A stretch of DNA of 6,761 nucleotides from DAOTYH01 sp034435015. Its GTDB lineage: Bacteria; Chloroflexota; Anaerolineae; Aggregatilineales; UBA3940. The position numbers and the translations under genes were made by a program. Shown piece by piece: positions 1 through 5,803 of this stretch; position 1 is the stretch's first letter; each line of letters begins with the position of its first letter. Location of the stretch: assembly GCA_034435015.1 (NCBI GenBank), contig DAOTYH010000109.1, positions 1 through 6,761 on the forward strand, in the 5' to 3' direction. The notes under the pieces are model-generated. The model saw nothing but the letters and a program-made list of their open reading frames with translations. It ran no database searches and had not been told where the DNA came from.

Positions 1-3000
1 GTCGCCTCGCTTGAGGAGGCTCTTGCCCGCAAAGAGCAGGAAGTGATTGCTCATCAAGATCAGCTCAACACGTTAAGGGGCGAGTTAGTTGCCAGCGGGG
101 AGCAATGCCGCTCGCTGGAAAGGACTCTCCAGTCACTGGAGAGGAGGCTCCAGCTTCGGGATGAACAGCTCCGCAAGGCCGTCGAATACAGCGTCGCATT
201 ACGTAGAGAGCACGGCGCACTGAGCCGAGAGCTTGACAGAGTTGCCCGCCAGTTAGAGGAGGTGCATACCTCGTTTCTATTCCGGCTGTTGATCGCGCCG
301 GTATGGCGCATCCGCCGTGCCGTCATCCCGCCGGACAGCCGCCGTGAGGCAGTGTACGGCCGCATCCGGCAGGGGATTGCCCGCCTGCTTGGGATCAGGG
401 GAAAGGCAGACTCGCCGACAGCGAAGCCCTCCTCATCGGTAACCGTTCTCTCGGTCAGCGCACCCGGCATTTGCCTTTCCTCCGTAGAACCGCAACTGCC
501 GCCGGTTGTCATCCCGCCGGCGGCAACGGTAGTCTGCACCATTGTTTCCAAGAACTACCTTGCCGCCGCCCGTGTGCTGATTCAATCCATCCGGGCGTGG
601 CATGACGAGCTGTACCCTGTCGTTTTGCTAGTGGATAGGACGGATGGTTATTTTGACCCTGCCGATGAGCCGTTCCAGATGCTTCTGGCCGCTGATTTGG
701 GCATCCCCGGCTGGGAGCATTTCTCGGCCAAGTACGACATCCTTGAACTGAATACCGCCGTCAAGCCCTATCTGATTGACTTCCTGTTTGAGCGGTTTAC
801 GCCCCAGAAAGTGATCTACTTCGACCCGGACATCGTGGTACACCGCAGGCTGGATGACCTGCTGGCGTTGCTTGATCAGCACACTGTTGTCCTGACGCCG
901 CACCTGCTCTCCCCTCTGGATGACGAGTACAGGCCCGGCGACCTCGATATTCTGCGGGCTGGGGCATACAATCTCGGCTTCATTGCCCTCTCGCGCTCTG
1001 GCCGATGGAAAGAGTTCCTGCAATGGTGGCAGCGCAAAGTCTATTCCGGATGCGTGGTCGAGCCGGAGAACGGCTTATTCGTTGATCAGCGCTGGATTGA
1101 CCTGGCGCCGGGTCTTTTCCCCGGCATCTACATCTTGAATGACCCCGGCTATAACGTGGCTTACTGGAACTTCAAAGGGCGCGACCTGCAGGCCGGCCCG
1201 GAGGGTTACACCGTTAACGGGAGTCCGTTGGCCTTCTTCCATTTCAGCGGCTTCATGTATGACAACATTGCGGCTGTCTCCAAGCACCAGAACCGCTACA
1301 AGCTGACCGATCTCAACGAGCAGTACCAGGCCCTGTTCCGGGAGTATCACCGGCGGCTCAGAGAAGCCGGCTACGAGCAGACGCGCTATTGGCCGTATGC
1401 CTATGGCTTCTTTTCTGACGGCGTGCCTGTCACGCCGCCGTTACGTCGTTGCCTGCGCCGCTATGACCCGGAGGGGGTACGCTGGCCTAATCCCTACGAT
1501 CTGTCTGCCGGCGGCTTCCGGGATTGGGCTGTCCATCCGGCGGCAGAGCTGTCATCTCGTTACATCTCGCCCTACGCCCTGACGTTGCATCGGATGCGCC
1601 CCGACCTCCAGCGGGCTTTCCCTGATCCGCTTGGCGCAGATGAGAAAGCATACGCACGCTGGTTTGTGGACAATGAGGGCACTTCTGAGGTATTCCACCC
1701 GGTCTATGTTGAGCCTGTACGCGCGGCGCTTGCGGATCACCCTGCCGGCGGCGGGGGGGATCAGGCTTCCCCGCAGAAGAGGAACGGAGACGATCAGGGC
1801 AAAGGGGGTTTACGTTCAAGGGGGCGGCTGGCGTTGTCGCTCCGTTACTATGCGCGGTATCCGAAGGATGTCAAGCCATGGGTGCCGCATGGCAGTTTAG
1901 AGGCTCCGCCTGACTTCTATACCGGCCCGTCAGGGATATATGGCCGCGTCCGCCGTCTATTACAGCGGTTGGGCATCCTGCGCTTACTGCGGAAGCTGGT
2001 GGGCTTACGCTTGATCCTGACGGCACGCTATTTCTTCAGCTATCCGCATGTGGCGGGTATCCCTGTGCCGGAGGATTTGAAGCCTCCTCTGCCGTCCTCC
2101 GCCCCGCTTGCAGCACCAGAGCCTGAGAGACAGCCTGAAATCCCTGCCCAGCCGCTGACCGATGGCGTGAACATCATCGGCTACGTGTACTCTGAGACGG
2201 GTGTGGGGCAGATGGCACGGAGTGTACTGCGCAGTCTTCAGGCAGTCGGTTTTCCGACGGCTGTCTACCCCATTGAGGCCCATGATCCGGCCCGCAAGCA
2301 GGATCGCCTAGCCGACAGCTTCCCGCATGGGGCACCACACCGCGTCAACGTCTTTCATGTCAACGCAGATATGACCTTCACAGTGCGCGGCTTGCTCCCC
2401 CCTGCTATCTACAAAAACCGTTACAACATCGCTTTCTGGTTGTGGGAGCTGTCCGCCTTTCCGGGGCGTTGGCAGGACTGCTTCGACGTGTATGACGAAA
2501 TCTGGGTGCCCAGCACATTTATTCGCTCGGCGCTGGCCAAGTGGACACGGAAGCCGGTTACTTGTGTGCCGATCCATATCGAAGTGCCCGTGCCTGAAGA
2601 CATCACCCGTGCCGATCTGGGCTTGCCCGAAGACGCTTTTATCGTCTTGTACATGTTTGACGCCTTGAGTGTCATTGAGCGCAAGAATCCGTGGGCGGCC
2701 ATCCGGGCTTTCAAGGCGGCCTTCAGCGAGGCCGAGCGCCGTCAGCAGGTGCGGCTGGTAATGAAGGCCACGAACCTAGATCGCTTTCCGCAAGAGGCGG
2801 CCCGCCTGCGGGCTGAGATGCGGGACGTCAACGGCATCCTGATCGAGAGCTATTTTGACCGCCCGCGCGTCAATGCCTTGCTGAACCAGTGTGATGTCTA
2901 TCTGTCACTCCATCGCGCAGAGGGGTATGGATTGACGCTGGCGGAGGCCATGGCGTTGGGCAAGCCGGTCATCGCAACTGCCTATTCAGGCAACATGGAC

Positions 3001-4104
3001 TTCATGACGCCCGCCAACAGCTATCTAGTGCCCTGCCATCTGGTCGAGCTGGAGCGGGATTATCCGCCCTATGAGAAGGGGTCGGTGTGGGCCGAGCCGG
3101 ATGCGGGGGCGGCGGCGGAGATACTGCGGCAGGTCTATGAGCATCCGGAGGAGGGCAACTCTATAGGTGAAAATGCCGCCAAGATGCTCAAGGAAAACAA
3201 CAACGCTCACTTTGTTGGCAATTCTTTAGATTTCTTTTTGAACATGACTTCTAACGATGAAACTCTAGGAAAAGGAAAGGTTGGCGGGGGAACTGTGGAA
3301 GTATCAGGACGTGGTAGGGAGATCACCGATCCTGATACGGTTACAGCAATGATGGCGCAAGTTCCTCTCTGGTATCATCGCATTGAACTTTTGCCGAATG
3401 TAGTCACCCCAGGCACTCATGATTCCCCAGGCGCTCTGGCCGCCCTCGACGCTTTGGGCTTACCCCTTGATTGTACTGGCTTGAGAGTATTAGATGTCGG
3501 TTGCCGAGATGGCTTCTTTGCTTTCGAGATGGAGCGGCGGGGTGCTCAGGTAGTTGCAATGGATTATGTCCTGCCAACCCGCACTGGTTTCCATGTGGCA
3601 AGCAAGATACTTGCTAGCCGTGTCAAATTTGTGGTTGACAACGTGTATGAACTGTCGCCCATAGAATATGGCTATTTTGACATGGTGTTGTTTCTAGGTG
3701 TTCTTTATCACCTACGGAATCCTCTGCTTGCTATTGATCGGATTCGGAGTGTCATGAGACCAGGCGGCTTGTTATTCGTCGAGACAGAGCTATCCAATGG
3801 TAGCACATCGCTCGAGGATGAGAGTCTTGCCCCAAGCATGCCGCCAGACGAGATTCCTGTCATGCAGTTCTACCCTCGAAACAGCTTGTTAGGTGATTAC
3901 ACGAGCAAATGGGTACCTAACATGGCAGGATTGAAACTCATGCTGGAGGAGGCTCAATTCAAGGTCATAGAGAGTGCCATTCATGGAGCACGCGGCCTGG
4001 TAAGAGCCGAAGCGGTTGTAGACCCCGTCCTAGAGCACTTCCGTAGAATTGATTCTGGAAAGTCTTTCAGCTACAAGAGGATAGGTCGCTTGGAGCAAAG
4101 CTAA
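1..4104 (+). CDS. Giant multidomain glycosyltransferase (coiled coil + GT8-like + GT4-like) with C-terminal SAM methyltransferase; 5' end outside window
   Basis: Likely cytoplasmic or membrane-associated enzyme of surface polysaccharide synthesis. The frame is open from base 1, so the true start lies upstream; the first in-window start-like codon (GTG at 43) sits inside the coiled coil and is not credible. Residues below count from base 1 (1367 visible). Residues 1-90: charged heptad-like coiled coil. 91-111: hydrophobic/basic segment (FLFRLLIAPVWRIRR). About 177-435: GT-A domain resembling GT8, with metal-binding DPD at 275-277 (YFDPDIVV), AYNLGF, and FHFSGF with His414. About 435-720: conserved-looking extension, then a Gly-rich and Pro-rich basic linker. 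721-1080: GT-B domain resembling GT4, with R894/K895 (ERKNP) and E974-x7-E982 (EGYGLTLAEAMALGKPV). 1121-1367: class I methyltransferase with WYH (1124-1126), VTPG (1135-1138), VLDVGCRDG (1163-1171), acidic D1188 and LYHLRNP (1235-1241), resembling the CmoB/DUF1698 group. The domain types are well supported. Sugar donors, acceptors and methylated position are unknown. GC drops sharply after about 3150. Confidence 0.9.
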   Translation, partial: VASLEEALARKEQEVIAHQDQLNTLRGELVASGEQCRSLERTLQSLERRLQLRDEQLRKAVEYSVALRREHGALSRELDRVARQLEEVHTSFLFRLLIAPVWRIRRAVIPPDSRREAVYGRIRQGIARLLGIRGKADSPTAKPSSSVTVLSVSAPGICLSSVEPQLPPVVIPPAATVVCTIVSKNYLAAARVLIQSIRAWHDELYPVVLLVDRTDGYFDPADEPFQMLLAADLGIPGWEHFSAKYDILELNTAVKPYLIDFLFERFTPQKVIYFDPDIVVHRRLDDLLALLDQHTVVLTPHLLSPLDDEYRPGDLDILRAGAYNLGFIALSRSGRWKEFLQWWQRKVYSGCVVEPENGLFVDQRWIDLAPGLFPGIYILNDPGYNVAYWNFKGRDLQAGPEGYTVNGSPLAFFHFSGFMYDNIAAVSKHQNRYKLTDLNEQYQALFREYHRRLREAGYEQTRYWPYAYGFFSDGVPVTPPLRRCLRRYDPEGVRWPNPYDLSAGGFRDWAVHPAAELSSRYISPYALTLHRMRPDLQRAFPDPLGADEKAYARWFVDNEGTSEVFHPVYVEPVRAALADHPAGGGGDQASPQKRNGDDQGKGGLRSRGRLALSLRYYARYPKDVKPWVPHGSLEAPPDFYTGPSGIYGRVRRLLQRLGILRLLRKLVGLRLILTARYFFSYPHVAGIPVPEDLKPPLPSSAPLAAPEPERQPEIPAQPLTDGVNIIGYVYSETGVGQMARSVLRSLQAVGFPTAVYPIEAHDPARKQDRLADSFPHGAPHRVNVFHVNADMTFTVRGLLPPAIYKNRYNIAFWLWELSAFPGRWQDCFDVYDEIWVPSTFIRSALAKWTRKPVTCVPIHIEVPVPEDITRADLGLPEDAFIVLYMFDALSVIERKNPWAAIRAFKAAFSEAERRQQVRLVMKATNLDRFPQEAARLRAEMRDVNGILIESYFDRPRVNALLNQCDVYLSLHRAEGYGLTLAEAMALGKPVIATAYSGNMDFMTPANSYLVPCHLVELERDYPPYEKGSVWAEPDAGAAAEILRQVYEHPEEGNSIGENAAKMLKENNNAHFVGNSLDFFLNMTSNDETLGKGKVGGGTVEVSGRGREITDPDTVTAMMAQVPLWYHRIELLPNVVTPGTHDSPGALAALDALGLPLDCTGLRVLDVGCRDGFFAFEMERRGAQVVAMDYVLPTRTGFHVASKILASRVKFVVDNVYELSPIEYGYFDMVLFLGVLYHLRNPLLAIDRIRSVMRPGGLLFVETELSNGSTSLEDESLAPSMPPDEIPVMQFYPRNSLLGDYTSKWVPNMAGLKLMLEEAQFKVIESAIHGARGLVRAEAVVDPVLEHFRRIDSGKSFSYKRIGRLEQS
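3150..3240. other. Compositional breakpoint inside the giant glycosyltransferase frame
   Basis: Hand counts of GC per 60-base line give 44/60 for 3061-3120, 32/60 for 3121-3180, 21/60 for 3181-3240 and 27/60 for 3241-3300. The GC-rich style with C/G-ending codons gives way to A/T-rich codons (aaa, aac, ttt, tta) without interrupting the reading frame. Lower GC then persists in the methyltransferase domain (21/60 at 3661-3720) and, by eye, through the two following genes. The break falls within the last helix of the GT4-like domain (around residues 1055-1060), not at the methyltransferase boundary. A recombination junction is inferred. Confidence 0.6.
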
Positions 4105-4153
4105 ACAGCAAAGCGCGGTGGGGTCATAAGCTACCGTGAGCGCCAGAGGTGAT

Positions 4154-4160
4154 GGAGAGG
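4154..4160 (+). promoter_or_regulatory. Ribosome binding site deciding the start of the first free-standing methyltransferase
   Basis: GGAGAGG lies 5 bases before ATG 4166 and 8 bases before the adjacent ATG 4169. An in-frame GTG at 4136 would give ten more residues of low-complexity Gly/Arg character and would leave this strong Shine-Dalgarno-like stretch inside the coding region. The ATG pair is therefore preferred. Which of the two ATGs is used cannot be settled from sequence. Confidence 0.65.
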
Positions 4161-4165
4161 GCAAC

Positions 4166-4798
4166 ATGATGCCAGATGAACCGTGGAGAGAATATGTAGG
4201 CGGGTTATGGGACGAGATTGGTGAACTACAATTCAATTTTCTTGTTGAGAACGGCTTGCAACCTTTTCATCGCTTGCTGGACATAGGCTGTGGTAGCTTA
4301 GGGGGAGGGATACATTTCGTCAGGTACCTGGAGGATGGAAATTACTACGGTATAGACAAGGAGCAGTGGCTTCTTGATGCCGCAAGAGATGTCGAGTTAC
4401 CCCGCTATGGGCTGGCTGACAGGAAAGTACATCTGTTGAATCGAAGCGATTTTAACTTCAGCGAGTTCGGGGTGACGTTTGATTATGCCCTTGCGCAGTC
4501 CGTCTTTACCCACCTCACATGGAATTCCATTCTTCGTTGCTTAGTCAATGTCGAAGCGGTCCTGAGGAGGGGGGGAAAACTCTTTGCGACCTTTTTTGAG
4601 GACGAGCGAGGAGAGCATCGTACCACACCCCTAAGCCATGCTCGTGGGGGAATAACGTCTTACCCTGATCAGGACCCTTACCACTACGAATTCGATGTGT
4701 TTGCTGAGCTTGGGCGTCGTGTAGGTCTGGATGTGCATTACATTGGAGAATGGAATCATCCTAGAGACCAAAGGATGATGATGTTCATAAAGCCGTAG
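4166..4798 (+). CDS. Class I SAM-dependent methyltransferase, free-standing (about 210 aa)
   Basis: Predicted cytoplasmic S-adenosylmethionine methyltransferase; the acceptor is unknown, but its neighbours point to a sugar or glycan. With the ATG at 4166 as residue 1, the SAM-binding glycine-rich motif I is LLDIGCGSLGGG at 37-48, the ribose-binding acidic residue is D64 in YYGID, and motif IV is FDYALAQSVFTHL at 105-117, followed by an LRRGGKLFATFF strand. No signal peptide or membrane segment is seen. The length is normal for a single Rossmann-fold methyltransferase domain. Related proteins often read GCGSLRGGR here, so the Gly and Ile in place of the two arginines may be a small deviation; this is from memory and unverified. 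The start was chosen by the GGAGAGG at 4154-4160. The gene lies 61 bases after the giant glycosyltransferase and 17 bases before the next methyltransferase, consistent with one operon. It does not closely resemble the other two methyltransferase modules outside the shared fold motifs. Confidence 0.88.
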   Translation: MMPDEPWREYVGGLWDEIGELQFNFLVENGLQPFHRLLDIGCGSLGGGIHFVRYLEDGNYYGIDKEQWLLDAARDVELPRYGLADRKVHLLNRSDFNFSEFGVTFDYALAQSVFTHLTWNSILRCLVNVEAVLRRGGKLFATFFEDERGEHRTTPLSHARGGITSYPDQDPYHYEFDVFAELGRRVGLDVHYIGEWNHPRDQRMMMFIKP

Positions 4799-4802
4799 GC
4801 CT

Positions 4803-4809
4803 GGGAGGT
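4803..4809 (+). promoter_or_regulatory. Ribosome binding site of the second free-standing methyltransferase
   Basis: GGGAGGT ends 6 bases before ATG 4816 and lies within the 17-base gap after the preceding stop. It supports this start and separate, closely coupled translation of the two genes. Confidence 0.7.
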
Positions 4810-4815
4810 TGTCGA

Positions 4816-5646
4816 ATGTATCGTTTTCCATATACAAGTCACTTGACTCAGCAAGAGTTCATCCAGCGGTGTAGCCGGATCAGTTTCTGGTATCACAGCT
4901 TCTATTTCGACAATGGCTTTGAGGTTCGCGGAGACTACAATATTGGGGCTGACATTCAAGACTATGGCTTTCCGGAATCAATGCAAGGCATGAAGGTGCT
5001 GGATATTGGCACTGGAAGTGGGTGGTTTGCGTTTTATTTTGAACGCCTAGGGGCAGAAGTTGTCACTGTTGATGTGCGTGGTTATTGTGATCTTGACGTT
5101 TATGGCCGTTATGAATATCCGCCAGTATCGGCAGGCGGGCGACAGCCAGAACGTTTTGTAGATGGAGAGCCAATTTACGATAGCCGCGTTAGCGGCGGTT
5201 TTTGGGTTATGAAAGAGATACTTGGGTCGCAGGTTCGCTTCAAAAATGCAAGAGCCTATGACATAAACCCGGCGCTGTTTGGAGGGGAGAAATTCGATTT
5301 AGTCTTTATGGGTGCCCTGTTACTGCATCTTCGAGATCCAATCGGGGCATTAATGGCGGCACGGAGTGTTTGTAAGGGGCAGGTCATTGTCACTACACCA
5401 GTGACGCCCGATGAACCCGGCCCAGGGATGCCGTGCCAATATTTACCTTATACCTCACTAGATAAAATTTCGTGGTGGTTGCCTAATGAGACCTGTTTCC
5501 AGCACTGGTTTTGGGCCGCGGGGTTCCAAGAGGTGGATATAGATCGGCAGGTCACTCTTCGATGTGACGTGGAGCATATTGAAAATGGCAGGGTTGTCAA
5601 CCGAGACCAAGTTTTGCGGGTCGGGATTGCAAAGGCTGTTGAATAA
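4816..5646 (+). CDS. Class I SAM-dependent methyltransferase, CmoB/DUF1698-like (276 aa)
   Basis: Predicted cytoplasmic methyltransferase. Visible motifs are FWYH at 24-27 near the N terminus, motif I VLDIGTGSG at 61-69, acidic D86 at the end of the second strand (VVTVD), and FDLVFMGALLLHLRDP at 160-175. This arrangement, with an aromatic-aromatic-His motif before the Rossmann core and an LHLRDP element, resembles the tRNA (mo5U34)-methyltransferase-like DUF1698 group, many of whose members sit in surface-glycan clusters rather than acting on tRNA. It parallels the methyltransferase domain at the C terminus of the upstream giant protein: WYH, a second similar stretch (KEILGSQVRF here, SKILASRVKF there), and LHLRDP versus YHLRNP. 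The two modules are therefore probably homologous and may act on related acceptors. An insertion at about 88-120 (Tyr/Gly/Pro-rich) distinguishes it from the fused copy. ATG 4816 follows a good GGGAGGT. It is the last gene of the probable operon; no convincing terminator follows. True tRNA modification cannot be excluded but is unlikely in this context. Confidence 0.88.
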   Translation: MYRFPYTSHLTQQEFIQRCSRISFWYHSFYFDNGFEVRGDYNIGADIQDYGFPESMQGMKVLDIGTGSGWFAFYFERLGAEVVTVDVRGYCDLDVYGRYEYPPVSAGGRQPERFVDGEPIYDSRVSGGFWVMKEILGSQVRFKNARAYDINPALFGGEKFDLVFMGALLLHLRDPIGALMAARSVCKGQVIVTTPVTPDEPGPGMPCQYLPYTSLDKISWWLPNETCFQHWFWAAGFQEVDIDRQVTLRCDVEHIENGRVVNRDQVLRVGIAKAVE

Positions 5647-5699
5647 CAGTCTTATTACAGCAGTACCCTGGCACTATTTTTGCGTTGCAAACATGGTAA

Positions 5700-5705
5700 T
5701 ATAAT
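5700..5705 (+). promoter_or_regulatory. Possible -10 element (TATAAT) of a promoter for the tail-fibre-like gene
   Basis: A perfect TATAAT lies about 100 bases before the start codon at 5804, in the only sizeable gap between genes (5647-5803). Upstream T-rich sequence (TTTTTG at 5677-5682, 17-base spacing) is at best a weak -35. A second candidate, TATAGT at 5741-5746, also lacks a good -35. A single perfect -10 hexamer in AT-rich sequence can occur by chance. The gap and the change in gene type support a separate transcription unit, but only tentatively. Confidence 0.3.
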
Positions 5706-5790
5706 GGGGGATAGGTAGGATTATAAGTGAATGGGGATAATATAGTCTTCCCAGCTCCTGCCGGCGTGGACTTATCTCTGCAGTTGGATC

Positions 5791-5797
5791 GGGGGAG
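5791..5797 (+). promoter_or_regulatory. Ribosome binding site of the Tat-signal tail-fibre-like gene
   Basis: GGGGGAG lies 6 bases before ATG 5804. This site, together with the twin-arginine motif encoded at the expected distance from that ATG, fixes the start of the truncated gene at the right edge. Confidence 0.7.
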
Positions 5798-5803
5798 AAG
5801 TTT

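Noticed and set aside
60..551. Long antisense open frame (163 aa) opposite the coiled coil
   Set aside because: Composition is Arg/Ser-rich with no recognisable domain, and it lies fully opposite a frame with clear coiled-coil and glycosyltransferase content. It is a shadow of GC-rich coding sequence.
1487..1819. Overlapping antisense frames opposite the interdomain region
   Set aside because: Pro/Arg-rich translation without motifs, opposite the continuous glycosyltransferase frame.
4113..4143. Possible hairpin GCGCGGT...ACC-GTGA-GCGC between the giant gene and the first methyltransferase
   Set aside because: The stem needs a four-base bulge and has no T-run after it, so it does not support a terminator call, and the following gene probably shares the transcript.
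4136..4165. GTG 4136 as the start of the first free-standing methyltransferase
   Set aside because: The strong GGAGAGG at 4154-4160 is placed for ATG 4166/4169, and the extra ten residues look non-conserved.
5647..5690. Terminator after the last methyltransferase (sequence before ATTTTTG)
   Set aside because: Only a three-base stem (AGT/ACT) can be drawn before the short T-run, too weak for an intrinsic terminator.
5755..5797. Leader hairpin hiding the ribosome binding site (CTCC at 5755-5758 with GGAG at 5794-5797)
   Set aside because: Only four pairs across a 35-base loop; no convincing riboswitch or attenuator structure.
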